Below are positions 36,807 through 44,786 of a stretch of 64,000 nucleotides of DNA, in pieces. The first letter of the stretch is position 1. Each line of letters starts with the position of its first letter. This DNA comes from Siminovitchia acidinfaciens (GTDB taxonomy: Bacteria; Bacillota; Bacilli; Bacillales; Bacillaceae_C). Both the position numbers and the translations under genes were made by a program. The DNA is taken from the NCBI RefSeq assembly GCF_003605385.1, contig NZ_QYTV02000003.1, positions 62,001-126,000 of the forward strand. The letters run 5' to 3'. Below the pieces are notes generated by a model. The model saw only the letters and a program-made list of their open reading frames with translations. It was not told the DNA's origin and searched no databases.

Positions 36807-37730
36807 TTATTTTTCCTCTTCTTTTTCTTCGTCAGCAGGGACGTCTCCGCCTTCTTGCTGTTCATTTAAAATCGGATCGAAAGTTTCCTTTAGATCTTTA
36901 TCTTCTACTTTAATGTCCGCTTTTTCAAGCTCTTTCTTAAGAGCTTCCTGCATCATTTCAGGATCAAGCTTGGCTACTTTTAATTCATACTCATACTCGT
37001 CTTTCACTTTATCAAATGGCTTTTTATCTTTCTTTTCCTTAATATCCGTTACTTGGATGATGTGCCAGCCAAACTGTGTTTCAACAGGAGCGCTGATTTC
37101 ATCCTTCTTCAATTTAAAGGCAGCCTTTTTGAATGTTTCATCCATCTGAGGATCGTCAATGGAAATTGTTCCAAGGTCTCCGCCTTGTTCATTTGCAGCT
37201 GTATCGACGGAGTATTTTTTCGCAAGCTTTGCAAAATCTTCGCCTTTATCAAGCTTTGCCTTAACTTCTTTTGCAGTTTTTTCATCGTCGAGTAAAATGT
37301 GACGGACAGTGATATCCTTTTGTTTGTTCTCATAGTACTCTTTCACTTCTTCTTCAGACACTTTGATGTCCTTTACTGCCGCTTTTTCTTGAAGTAGGTT
37401 GATTTTCAGGGACTCGCGGAAGTCATCTTCATCCTTGAAGCCGCTTTGCATAAGGGCCATTTGGAATTGTGGCCCAAGCTGATCTTTAAGCTCGTCCAGT
37501 TTTTTGTCAACTTCTTTATCAGATACTTTGTATTCTTTAGAGAGAACCTTTTCAAAAACTAGCTGTTGAAGTGCCTGCTCGCCGAATTTATCTTTCATTG
37601 CTTCGTATAATTCGTCTTTTGTAACATCTCCAGCTTTGGTTTTGGCAACTGCATCGCCGCCCTGGCCCCCGCAGCCTGCAAGTCCAACAATCCCGGCTGC
37701 CAAAGAAAGGGATAATACCCATTTTTTCAT
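36807..37730 (-). CDS. prsA: Foldase lipoprotein PrsA (parvulin-type peptidyl-prolyl isomerase)
   Basis: 307 residues with a lipoprotein signal (MKKWVLSLSLAAGIVGLAGC; lipidated Cys20). The central PpiC domain (about 135-228: ITVRHILLDDEKTAKEVKAKL, GGDLGTI, GWHIIQVTD) is intact, and the C-terminus is acidic. It helps exported proteins fold on the outer face of the membrane. ATG 37730 follows AGGGAG. Its position beside yhaL and hpr matches B. subtilis, where Hpr/ScoC regulates secreted proteases. Confidence 0.95.
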   Translation of the reverse strand: MKKWVLSLSLAAGIVGLAGCGGQGGDAVAKTKAGDVTKDELYEAMKDKFGEQALQQLVFEKVLSKEYKVSDKEVDKKLDELKDQLGPQFQMALMQSGFKDEDDFRESLKINLLQEKAAVKDIKVSEEEVKEYYENKQKDITVRHILLDDEKTAKEVKAKLDKGEDFAKLAKKYSVDTAANEQGGDLGTISIDDPQMDETFKKAAFKLKKDEISAPVETQFGWHIIQVTDIKEKKDKKPFDKVKDEYEYELKVAKLDPEMMQEALKKELEKADIKVEDKDLKETFDPILNEQQEGGDVPADEEKEEEK

Positions 37731-37910
37731 GTAAGCCAACTCCCTGTATTTTATATCTATCGCGTGTTCAATTTCCACAAATCATACTATATCACAGATG
37801 ATTGCAGAAAAAAACAATTTCTCGAAAATCTAAAAAAATGGGCGTTTTATTCAGCCAACATGCCCGCCCGTTTCATATGCTATATCGAAACAGCAAAGGA
37901 GGTCATCAAT

Positions 37911-38000
37911 ATGGGAGGATTTGGTTACGGCGGAGGCTTTGCGCTCATAGTAGTACTGTTCATCTTGTTGATTATCGTTGGAGCAGCTTTTGTCTGGTAA
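37911..38000 (+). CDS. YjcZ-family sporulation-associated peptide
   Basis: 29 residues: Gly-rich head MGGFGYGGG, then [20 protein letters not shown]. The tail is almost the same as in the peptides at 17.6 and 38.1 kb. AAAGGAGGTCATCAAT lies before the ATG. It is divergent from prsA. Confidence 0.85.
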   Translation: MGGFGYGGGFALIVVLFILLIIVGAAFVW

Positions 38001-38089
38001 AAAACTTTAAATGACTGGGCGAATATCTTGAGCATTATAAAATCGAATGAATAGGATACATGGTGAAGTATGTTAGGAGGTGCATATAA

Positions 38090-38182
38090 GTGAGCGGAGG
38101 CCGTGGATACGGAGGAGGATTTGCTTTAATCGTAGTATTGTTCATCTTGTTGATCATTGTCGGAGCTTCTTGGTTTTACTAA
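38090..38182 (+). CDS. YjcZ-family sporulation-associated peptide (tandem paralogue)
   Basis: 30 residues: MSGGRGYGGG then [20 protein letters not shown], with GTG start and AGGAGGTG upstream. It follows the previous peptide gene by 89 nt. The two probably arose by duplication. It ends at a hairpin terminator. Confidence 0.85.
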   Translation: MSGGRGYGGGFALIVVLFILLIIVGASWFY

Positions 38183-38216
38183 GATTCAACAAGTGGATAA
38201 ATTAGAATTCAAAAAA

Positions 38217-38248
38217 AAGGACGGTATCCACGCGGATGCCGTCCTTGC
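38217..38248 (+). terminator. Terminator of the YjcZ pair
   Basis: GGACGGTATCC (38219-38229) pairs with GGATGCCGTCC (38234-38244) with one mismatch; the T run after it is broken. Confidence 0.7.
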
Positions 38249-38309
38249 TTGTTGTTAAAGAAATTATTAAAAGCTTAAGTTGTGAATAACTCATCTATAA
38301 AATTATGCT

Positions 38310-38645
38310 GCGTCCCGCTCCAACGGACAGGAGGTACTGGTACAGCGAAAGGGCAGGAAGTCGTGCCTTGAGGTTGCTGAAGCCACAGGAGAAGAAAAAC
38401 TGCGGGCAGCAAAACGGGTAAGTCAACGTGTTGTCTGGCTTCGATGCACAAGAGATGTTAGTGCAGGTGAAGCGTCAGGACGATGCTTCTGACCTGCCAA
38501 GTGTCTTAGGGCTAGGGTTAAGCCAATCGCTTCTGAAGGCAAACTCTCCTTCACGTTAACTGCAGGCACTCTCGAACTTCCTTATTTTATCTCGTTGGGA
38601 CCTACTCAAGTTATTCCATGATTAACAGGTGCTTGCGCTATTATT
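38310..38645 (+). repeat. Dispersed modular repeat, copy R7 (diverged)
   Basis: Begins GCGTCCCGCTCCAACGGACAGG and ends GGTGCTTGCGCTATT. It has two diverged CTAGTGC-type modules, an internal GTTGTCTGGCTTCGATGC that looks like a second unit start at 38422, and the AAGCCAATCGCTTCTGAAGGC arm of the core hairpin with a damaged partner arm. It touches the stop of the small membrane-protein gene at 38647. Confidence 0.75.
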
Positions 38646-38646
38646 A

Positions 38647-38844
38647 CTAAGTATAAAGTATTTCAATATATGAGGAGAATAGTAAAATTGTAATCAATAT
38701 ATTAATAGTCCGAAAAATCTTTGGGTGGCGCTCCTCAGGTATCTCCCGTTGTACACAGAGGGAATAGGTCAAGTTATTAAAAATATATAAAATGAAAATA
38801 GCAAATATAATATACAAAGCTGGCAATCCGAATCCTCCCCCCAA
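38647..38844 (-). CDS. Small membrane protein, unknown
   Basis: Up to 65 residues with two hydrophobic segments (LPALYIIFAIFILYIF and TINILITILLFSSYIEIL) joined by a charged loop (REIPEERHPKIF). The start is uncertain: TTG 38844 has a weak GGAGA upstream, while TTG 38826 follows GGGGGGAGG by 7 nt and would give 59 residues. No homologue is recognised. It runs into copy R7. Confidence 0.45.
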   Translation of the reverse strand: MGGGFGLPALYIIFAIFILYIFNNLTYSLCVQREIPEERHPKIFRTINILITILLFSSYIEILYT

Positions 38845-38896
38845 CTATCTCCATAAACATACGATAGCAAATTTTACAAAAAAAAGACAGCATAAA

Positions 38897-38945
38897 AAAT
38901 GATGCTCCAAAAGTTTTTAACAAAAACTGTATGGAAGCATCATTA
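38897..38945 (-). terminator. Terminator of yhaJ
   Basis: On the minus strand AATGATGCTTCC pairs with GGAGCATCATT across a long loop and is followed by TTTTTTATG. It overlaps the yhaJ stop. Confidence 0.7.
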
Positions 38946-39488
38946 TAAAGGATCGTCTTCTACCAATATTTCGTAGCCTTCATCGTTCTCTTCAACAAGG
39001 GCGTTTTTAGGTGAAAGGAATAGTGTTTTAAAGTATAAAAGATCAAATGTCGATAAGCCGTTATGATAAGCAAGTAAAATAGTAATATAATGCCCATACT
39101 GTGGCAGAAGAAAAATGCAAAAAATGAGCAGGACATTAAGTGTGAAAAAAGGTAAAATAAGCGCTATACCGAACCGTTTTTTCGGAATCGGGCATTCTAC
39201 TTTAATATCTATGACAGGTAAAATGCGAAAATGTCGTTCGATTTCCCATTTCATATGTTTATAATAGGAAATGATTGGTACAATATGAAAAAGTTTATGA
39301 ACAGGATACAGTAGAAGGAAACTGCATAAAAACACAATAAAAAATTCATCATTGAATTGCCGGGCTGCAAATGTCTGCATTATTACATAAGAAAATATGA
39401 AAACAAACAAAGAAACAAGGGAAGAAATGAAAAAGCGCCGGAAAAAATGATGCTTGCGGTCTACGTAGTATGCTTTCCAACAATGCAT
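38943..39488 (-). CDS. yhaJ: YhaJ-like DUF3267 membrane protein
   Basis: 181 residues with four hydrophobic segments (about 19-42, 48-70, 107-130 and 134-152) and the CSFLLLYPVHKLFHIVPI motif, whose PVHKLFH resembles the conserved His region of DUF3267 proteins. A role is not known. AAGGGGGG precedes ATG 39488. The position between prsA and yhaI-hpr matches yhaJ of B. subtilis, which supports the name. Confidence 0.75.
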   Translation of the reverse strand: MHCWKAYYVDRKHHFFRRFFISSLVSLFVFIFSYVIMQTFAARQFNDEFFIVFLCSFLLLYPVHKLFHIVPIISYYKHMKWEIERHFRILPVIDIKVECPIPKKRFGIALILPFFTLNVLLIFCIFLLPQYGHYITILLAYHNGLSTFDLLYFKTLFLSPKNALVEENDEGYEILVEDDPL

Positions 39489-39593
39489 TGCTATATCCCC
39501 CCTTACTTTGTGAAATTGAATTACTCATAATGTACGATGAAAGAGGGGGAAAAGCAACAAGATTTTTGTTCGGCCCCCTTTCCTGTAATATGA

Positions 39594-39938
39594 AAAGCGT
39601 AAGGCGCAACTTTAGACGACAAGCGCAAGGCGAAATTGATGAGGGGGTTCCTAACCATTACGGGAATGCAGCTGATTTCATTTGCATTTTGAGAAACATT
39701 CCCAAGTTTGCTTCCTTGCAGCTTGTGACCTCAAGCCGATGGGACCTGGCAGTCTCAGCTCAGATCGCGCCATCCTGTAACTTCGGTGGCACTAGCGCGT
39801 CCTGCGCGTCGCCGCTTCAGACCGCAACATCCTCGAAAAAGCTGAGCTTTTTCTTCGTGCGATGTAACGCTGACGAACTTTCCTTGTCCTGTGTCTTCGC
39901 TTGCACTAGTATTTCCTGTCCGCCGAAGCTAGATATAA
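39594..39938 (-). repeat. Dispersed modular repeat, copy R8
   Basis: Left end AAAAGCGTAAGGCGC, right end CGAAGCTAGATATAA, so it is inverted relative to R1 and R11. Its right half is the reverse complement of the R1/R11 body (TTCGTGCGATGTAACGCTGACG, then TTGCACTAGTATTTCCTGTCCG). The left half holds a shortened GCAGCTT module. It lies between yhaJ and yhaI. Confidence 0.85.
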
Positions 39939-40009
39939 CCTATCCTTTGATTGAATAATTTATTTCAGTCTAAATTGATGGTTTATTTACCTAAAAGGGA
40001 GATGTATGA

Positions 40010-40342
40010 ATGGATGAGTTAATGGAGAGAATCAAGAAGCTTGAATATCATCAAAAGCTTTTATTGGAAATGATTCAGCCAGTGAATAAGGATTTTGATC
40101 TGTTGATCATTAAAAATGGGCTGGCGGAAAAGGAAGTAAAGGAGTTTCATTTGCTGTGCGAAGAACTGCTGGATGAAATGGAAAGGCAAAAAGCGGAAAA
40201 CTTTGTTTTTCATTCTCCGCTTTTTAAACAGTTTACGGCCATGTTAAATAGGAAACTGGAGCCACGAGAAACAATCCAAGCATGTTTGAAACAGAATATC
40301 CATCCGAAACTTATGAAGGTATTATGGCTGAACATCAGGTGA
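40010..40342 (+). CDS. yhaI: YhaI-like DUF1878 protein
   Basis: 110 residues, helical and charged (MDELMERIKKLEYHQKLLLEMI...LCEELLDEMERQKAENFVFHSPLFKQF). Length, pattern and position opposite hpr match YhaI. Function is unknown. AGGGAG precedes ATG 40010. Its stop lies 8 bp from the stop of convergent hpr, so the transcripts must overlap at their 3' ends. Confidence 0.82.
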   Translation: MDELMERIKKLEYHQKLLLEMIQPVNKDFDLLIIKNGLAEKEVKEFHLLCEELLDEMERQKAENFVFHSPLFKQFTAMLNRKLEPRETIQACLKQNIHPKLMKVLWLNIR

Positions 40343-40350
40343 TTGCCGAA

Positions 40351-40920
40351 TTAAACGGCACTCGTGATTTCAGCTTTATCTCTTCTTTCCTCGATTTCGA
40401 AAAAGTCAGACTCAAGGTTGATGAAAGATTTTTCGAAAATCTCCATAAAGTCTTCTCCGTATATTTTTCGCACAATCGCCATCATTTCCATTGCTTCAGG
40501 CAGCTTCCCATATAAATCTCTTAGAGGTGCAGCACCCGTAAATACAGAGTCTTCGTCTGGGTCGTAACATTCGATCAGTTCAAGCAGTAAATCCTCTCCG
40601 CGTGGAGTCAGCTCCACATATGTGTTTCGTTTGTCGCTCTCTTTTTTTGAAAACTGAAGATATCCACGCTCTGCAAGTTTTTTTGAAAAATTGAAGGCTG
40701 TGGAGACGTGCATGACACCGAATTTAGCTATGTCTGAAATGGAGGCACCTTTTAAGTGATATGCAATCCACAAAATATGGTGCTCGTTAATATTCAAGTC
40801 ATAGGGCTTAATCCAGTTTTGCCAATCTTTTTCGATCGCTTTCCATAATGCTTTACTTAATTGGGCCATCCGTTGGCTGAAAATCATTGCTTCTTTGATG
40901 GAAACGTGTTTATCTGCCAT
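40351..40920 (-). CDS. hpr: HTH-type transcriptional regulator Hpr (ScoC)
   Basis: A 189-residue MarR-family repressor. The winged helix spans about 40-115 ([46 protein letters not shown]), followed by a dimerising helical C-terminus. In B. subtilis it represses extracellular protease genes and sporulation functions in the transition state. ATG 40920 follows GGGGGAG. It sits beside prsA and yhaI as in B. subtilis. Confidence 0.93.
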   Translation of the reverse strand: MADKHVSIKEAMIFSQRMAQLSKALWKAIEKDWQNWIKPYDLNINEHHILWIAYHLKGASISDIAKFGVMHVSTAFNFSKKLAERGYLQFSKKESDKRNTYVELTPRGEDLLLELIECYDPDEDSVFTGAAPLRDLYGKLPEAMEMMAIVRKIYGEDFMEIFEKSFINLESDFFEIEERRDKAEITSAV

Positions 40921-41057
40921 TTTACTCCCCCGCTTTAAAGGTGTTTCTATTATTATGCAAAAAAAATAATAAAAATGCAATCTGAAAAAAATTAAAAAAA
41001 TTTAGAACTGAAGAAAAGGCAAGAGTAAGAGCGACTAATTCTCTTGCCAAAATGCCA

Positions 41058-41435
41058 TTAAGAAGGGCGGATTGTTTCTTTACCCGCCTGAAGCTTGCTT
41101 TCCAGTTCCGCGATTGTTGATTGTATATTTTTTATCTCTTTCTGCATAGCGGTTTTTGTAGGTTCAATCTCATTCTGCCATTCCTCTACGGCAGTCTTTA
41201 CATCAGTTGCAAGCTCTTTTATGATTTCTGTTCCATCCTGTGAGAGCTTTGATACGGAATCTTTCAGCTCATAAGCATTTTCCTTAAACTCGTTGGCAAT
41301 CTTAATCCATTCATCTTTTGATTCCTTCATTTGGTTTCGCAATTCTCTTCCCGAAAGAGGAGCGTATAGCAGGGCAGTTGCCGCACCGACGGCTCCTCCC
41401 ACCAATAAACCGTAAGTTAACATTTTTTTGTTCAT
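41058..41435 (-). CDS. yhaH: YtxH-domain protein, YhaH-like
   Basis: 125 residues. The N-terminal YtxH signature is clear: LLVGGAVGAATALLYAPLSGRELRNQMKE, a short membrane-associated helix followed by APxSGxxxR. The rest is a long amphipathic coiled coil with regular Glu/Lys. ATG 41435 follows GGGTGAGG; the in-frame GTG at 41444 lies inside that site. Function is unknown. Confidence 0.85.
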   Translation of the reverse strand: MNKKMLTYGLLVGGAVGAATALLYAPLSGRELRNQMKESKDEWIKIANEFKENAYELKDSVSKLSQDGTEIIKELATDVKTAVEEWQNEIEPTKTAMQKEIKNIQSTIAELESKLQAGKETIRPS

Positions 41436-41554
41436 TTTCCTCACCCTGTCTTAATTACTTATTTTAATAATTATTTCTGGAAAAAAATTAAAACTCCTGC
41501 TATTTACTTTACCCGAACTTTTTCATGCGCACACTTTTTTTGCATAGTATTATA

Positions 41555-42139
41555 GAAAAGCGAAAGCGCCTGCCCATCGACGTACAGACTGAGCCGAAAT
41601 GCGGAAACGCCTTGATCAGCCCCGACAAGCATAAGACGATTCCCGAGGAGGCAGTTTTTCAGCCACCACAGGGAATTGGCTTATGACCTCGAGGGGCTAG
41701 GCGTTGCAGCTGGACAGAGTGACCCCGACGAGATAAAGGAAACACGGCGACGAAGGCCGCCTCAGATTGCCACGTCCTGTGGCTTTGGCAGGCTCAGGGA
41801 GCGACATCCTGTCGCTTCGCTTGCACTAGCACTTCCTGTGCGTCGGTGGCACTAGGACGTCCTGTCCATCGGAGCCGATGTTGACTTATCGTAGGAAAGC
41901 TGCTCCTTGGAATGACTTCGTGTGATACTTCCCTGAGTAAACGTCGTGCAGCTTTGCTATGAAGTTCGCCTATGCTTCTTCGAATATGCTGCGCCGCAGG
42001 AGCAGATTAGACGCGAAGTCTGCTAGTCGATAGGCGCTGTAGCTAGACAACAGAAAAGCGTAAGACGGCTGCTTAGGGGCGACAACTGCTGGCTGCCTAA
42101 ATTGCCACGTCTTTTGGCGCCGTCTGCAACCGGACAATC
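41555..42139 (-). repeat. Dispersed modular repeat, copy R9 (two tandem units, longest locus)
   Basis: Unit a runs from AGAAAAGCGAAAGCGCC to GCTAGACAA at 42050. Unit b begins AGAAAAGCG at 42052 and ends CAACCGGACAA. Unit a has the core hairpin (AACGCC 41606-41611 / GGCGTT 41700-41705; AGCCCC 41618-41623 / GGGGCT 41693-41698; CATAAG 41630-41635 / CTTATG 41680-41685; ATTCCC 41639-41644 / GGGAAT 41671-41676), then the CTAGTGC module and the GCAGCTTTGC module. It fills most of the 750-bp gap between yhaH and the 42.2-kb gene. Confidence 0.9.
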
Positions 42140-42186
42140 AGAATAGTGTAATCATTTAGTGATGTGTAAACTCGAAAAGGATCGAG

Positions 42187-42390
42187 GTGGACGATATAAA
42201 TGTGATGATGACCGTTTTTATCACCCTCGGGACGCTGTTACTTATTGGCATGTTCTATAATGTCATTTTATACCAACGGCCAGGCATTTATCCGCCGAAA
42301 AAAATATTAAGGGCCCGGGTTGCTTCCCTTGGATGTATAGGCGGCCTGATTTTTGTCGCCGGGATTTTAATGGCCATACTTTCAAAGTAA
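42187..42390 (+). CDS. Small two-helix membrane protein, unknown
   Basis: Up to 67 residues with two transmembrane segments (MTVFITLGTLLLIGMFYNVILY and ASLGCIGGLIFVAGILMAIL) and a basic loop between (QRPGIYPPKKILRAR). The start is ambiguous: GTG 42187 has AAAGGAT upstream, GTG 42202 and ATG 42205 lie 11-14 nt after GAGGTGG. A strong shared terminator supports expression. I do not recognise it. Confidence 0.6.
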   Translation: MDDINVMMTVFITLGTLLLIGMFYNVILYQRPGIYPPKKILRARVASLGCIGGLIFVAGILMAILSK

Positions 42391-42425
42391 AATAAGAACC
42401 CTCACCATAGGCGGGGTTCTTATTA
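42391..42425. terminator. Bidirectional terminator
   Basis: AATAAGAACCC pairs with GGGTTCTTATT; serves the small membrane protein (+) and trpP (-). Confidence 0.88.
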
Positions 42426-42428
42426 ATT

Positions 42429-42956
42429 CTATGAGGCTTGCTGCATCAGATTCGTACGTTTCAAAATCGTTTTAGCAATTGGGAAAAGAACAAACATGGC
42501 GATAGCGTTCAAGATTGTTGCAGGAATCACGACTGCTGCAAATAATGCTAAAAAGCCTGTGCCTGGTGGTAACCCGACAATGAGTAAAGCAGACCCTAGA
42601 AACACTGTTCCGGAAACCAATGTACCGATGGCAGTCAGGATCGCAACAACGACCAAATTGGACATGTTCTTTGCAATAAGCAGGTACAGTCCGAAGAAAA
42701 CAAAAGCAGTTACTGGCTTGTCGATCAAGTTCGGAATTAGTCCTCCTGGAAAGCTGGATGTAAGACCCGCAAGCAAACCAGTTGCCAAGCCGATCAATAG
42801 TACATTTTTCTTATCAGGGAAAAGCGCGATTCCTAAAAACATCATAGCCAGCATCATATCAGGTTTCATACCCCCGAAAATCCCAGGAATGACAAAATGC
42901 AGCGCAGCGCCGATTGCCACAAATAAAGATAAAATGACAAGTATTCTAGTATTCAT
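42429..42956 (-). CDS. trpP: Tryptophan transporter TrpP
   Basis: 175 residues with about five hydrophobic segments (VILSLFVAIGAALHFVIP, PDMMLAMMFLGIALF, NVLLIGLATGLLAGL and others), matching TrpP (YhaG) in length and in the GxxPGIFGGMKPDMMLAMMF and FPGGLIPNLIDKPVTAF patterns. It imports tryptophan. ATG 42956 is chosen because the AAGAGGAG site lies just upstream and falls inside a (G/U)AG array, as expected for TRAP-controlled translation. In B. subtilis it lies beside hpr-yhaH in the same way. Confidence 0.88.
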   Translation of the reverse strand: MNTRILVILSLFVAIGAALHFVIPGIFGGMKPDMMLAMMFLGIALFPDKKNVLLIGLATGLLAGLTSSFPGGLIPNLIDKPVTAFVFFGLYLLIAKNMSNLVVVAILTAIGTLVSGTVFLGSALLIVGLPPGTGFLALFAAVVIPATILNAIAMFVLFPIAKTILKRTNLMQQAS

Positions 42957-42964
42957 TTGTATAA

Positions 42965-42995
42965 CTCTCCTCTTCTCAACTAAACTCATACTCTC
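42965..42995 (-). promoter_or_regulatory. TRAP-binding (G/U)AG array over the trpP ribosome binding site
   Basis: On the trpP mRNA five triplets occur with exactly 2-nt spacers: GAG, UAG, GAG, GAG, GAG (plus-strand positions 85-87, 80-82, 75-77, 70-72, 65-67 of 42900), preceded by another GAG with a 3-nt spacer (42991-42993); a further GAG lies at 43008-43010. The Shine-Dalgarno sequence lies within the array. TRAP, bound to tryptophan, recognises such 5-nt-period arrays and blocks trpP translation in B. subtilis. Confidence 0.85.
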
Positions 42996-43110
42996 AATCC
43001 TGACATGCTCTGTTGCTGCCAGCGAAAGATTAACAGTATTGTAGCATACTATTTTCTGAAAATGAAGCCTTTTTTAAATTCAACCAGGTATAAGGTCCGG
43101 GTTATGGAGA

Positions 43111-43533
43111 TTATTTTAATTTGCCTGAAATGGCCGCGGCCATCGTCTGTAAATCTTCAGGTGTGTAGTCTGCCTGATGGCTGACAAACCGCTTGGAAAA
43201 GCCGTCATTTTCATCGTATCTTGGAATCAAGTGCATATGATAATGGAAAACTTCCTGGCCCGCGAATGCACCATTGTTATTTAATAAATTCATGCCTTTG
43301 GCACCGAATTCTTCTTTAATGGCTTGCGCAATTTTAGGAACAACGGAAAAAAGCTTTTCGGCTGTCTCCTCATCCATTTCAAAAATATCCTCATTATGTA
43401 TTTTCGGGATAACAAGCGTATGACCTTTTGTGATTTGGCTTATGTCCATAAAAGCCAGAATGTCATCATTTTCAAATACTTTTGCTGACGGAAGTTCGCC
43501 ATTTACAATTTTACAAAAAATACAGTTGCTCAT
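43111..43533 (-). CDS. hit: HIT-family nucleotide-binding protein
   Basis: 140 residues. The histidine triad is HYHMHLI (H97, H99, H101), and the N-terminal CIFCKI gives a zinc-type Cys pair (C4, C7). HIT proteins hydrolyse AMP-lysine-like phosphoramidates and bind nucleotides. Start M is chosen at 43533 because AAAGGTGG lies 7 nt upstream; ATG 43539 is only 1 nt from that site. It is divergent from ecsAB, as in B. subtilis. Confidence 0.92.
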   Translation of the reverse strand: MSNCIFCKIVNGELPSAKVFENDDILAFMDISQITKGHTLVIPKIHNEDIFEMDEETAEKLFSVVPKIAQAIKEEFGAKGMNLLNNNGAFAGQEVFHYHMHLIPRYDENDGFSKRFVSHQADYTPEDLQTMAAAISGKLK

Positions 43534-44036
43534 GTCCATTCCACCTTTGCACATTATAATAGCCCATTTTATCATAGAGGGAGGGGAACAACAAAAAGCA
43601 AACGAAAAAAACGTGGTCTGCAAGAGGCACTGGCCTCAATCGTCTAATAGGACTTCCTGTCTGTTAAAGCGAAACATAAATAATGTGCAGAGCACCAAGG
43701 CTCTGCACATTGAAGGATTAGCGGATATTTAGGAAAGTGTTCTTCATCTCGCCCATCGGTTTGATTAAAGAAACATTCGATCAATCATAATCATGCCCAA
43801 CGCAATCATCCCCTTATTAAGGTACAGATTACAGTTCATGCAATTGATTTGACTTTCCGCGTCTACTGCAGATCATTGTCTACGACAACCACCCCAGCTT
43901 TGTTTTTCCCGCGCCCTTCAAAATATATATTGTGTATTTAAGTATGGTTTATTAGAGGAAAAATTCACCAGCTGCTTAATGCTTGGATGCCTGTTATTTG
44001 ATACAATGAAATCATTAAATGAGAGGACGAATGACT
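43534..44036. other. Divergent intergenic region hit-ecsA
   Basis: About 500 bp without a gene. It contains one perfect 12-bp inverted repeat, AATGTGCAGAGC (43682-43693) / GCTCTGCACATT (43700-43711) with a 6-nt loop. No T run follows on the plus strand; on the minus strand the flank is only mildly T-rich. A TACAAT-like -10 box for ecsA lies near 44000. Confidence 0.5.
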
Positions 44037-44786
44037 ATGTCTTTATTGGATATCAAAAACCTGACCGGCGGATATACAAAAAAGCCTGTTTTAAAAGATG
44101 TATCTTTTTCCATGGAGAAAGGTCAGTTAGTCGGATTGATCGGGTTGAATGGAGCAGGCAAGAGTACGACAATCAAACATATTATTGGCTTGATGGAGCC
44201 TCGTTCCGGAGCAATTTCCGTTAATGGGAAGCAGTTGAAAGAAGACCATGTCGCGTATAGGAAGCAATTTTCCTTTGTTCCCGAAACGCCGGTATTGTAT
44301 GACGAATTGACATTAGAGGAGCATTTGCAGCTAACGGCAATGGCTTATGGCCTGTCTGAGGATACATATAAATCGAGAGTTGAGCCATTGCTTAAGGAGT
44401 TCCGTCTGGATAAAAAAATGAAATGGTTTCCCGCACACTTTTCAAAAGGGATGAAGCAAAAGGTAATGATCATGTGTGCATTTCTAATCGAACCGCCATT
44501 GTATATCATTGACGAGCCTTTTGTAGGCCTTGATCCACTTGGAATTCAATCACTGCTTGAACTAATGGAAAAAATGAAGGAGCAGGGGGCCGGCATCTTA
44601 ATGTCTACTCACATCCTTGCAACAGCGGAGCAGTTTTGTGACAGTTTTGTCATTTTACATAACGGCAAAGTGCGCGCAAATGGAACATTAGAAGAGCTTC
44701 AGGAGCAATTCGGCATGCGCGGCGCAACTTTGAATGACATTTATATTCAATTGACAAAGGAAGAGCCGGATGAAACAAATAAATGA
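44037..44786 (+). CDS. ecsA: ABC transporter ATP-binding protein EcsA
   Basis: 249 residues. Walker A GLNGAGKST (36-44), signature HFSKGMKQKVMI (about 139-150) and Walker B LYIIDEPFVGLD (about 158-169) are intact. With EcsB it forms an ABC exporter that affects protein secretion, competence and regulated proteolysis in B. subtilis. ATG 44037 gives the usual MSLLDIKNLTGGYT start; upstream in-frame ATGs overlap the ribosome binding site. It overlaps ecsB by 17 nt. Confidence 0.93.
   Translation: MSLLDIKNLTGGYTKKPVLKDVSFSMEKGQLVGLIGLNGAGKSTTIKHIIGLMEPRSGAISVNGKQLKEDHVAYRKQFSFVPETPVLYDELTLEEHLQLTAMAYGLSEDTYKSRVEPLLKEFRLDKKMKWFPAHFSKGMKQKVMIMCAFLIEPPLYIIDEPFVGLDPLGIQSLLELMEKMKEQGAGILMSTHILATAEQFCDSFVILHNGKVRANGTLEELQEQFGMRGATLNDIYIQLTKEEPDETNK

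Noticed and set aside
39470-39958. 162-codon plus-strand ORF over repeat copy R8
   Set aside because: It lies over the repeat and the start of yhaJ on the other strand; composition is that of the repeat.
42496-43044. 182-codon ORF antisense to trpP
   Set aside because: Shadow of the hydrophobic trpP frame; no ribosome binding site or recognisable product.
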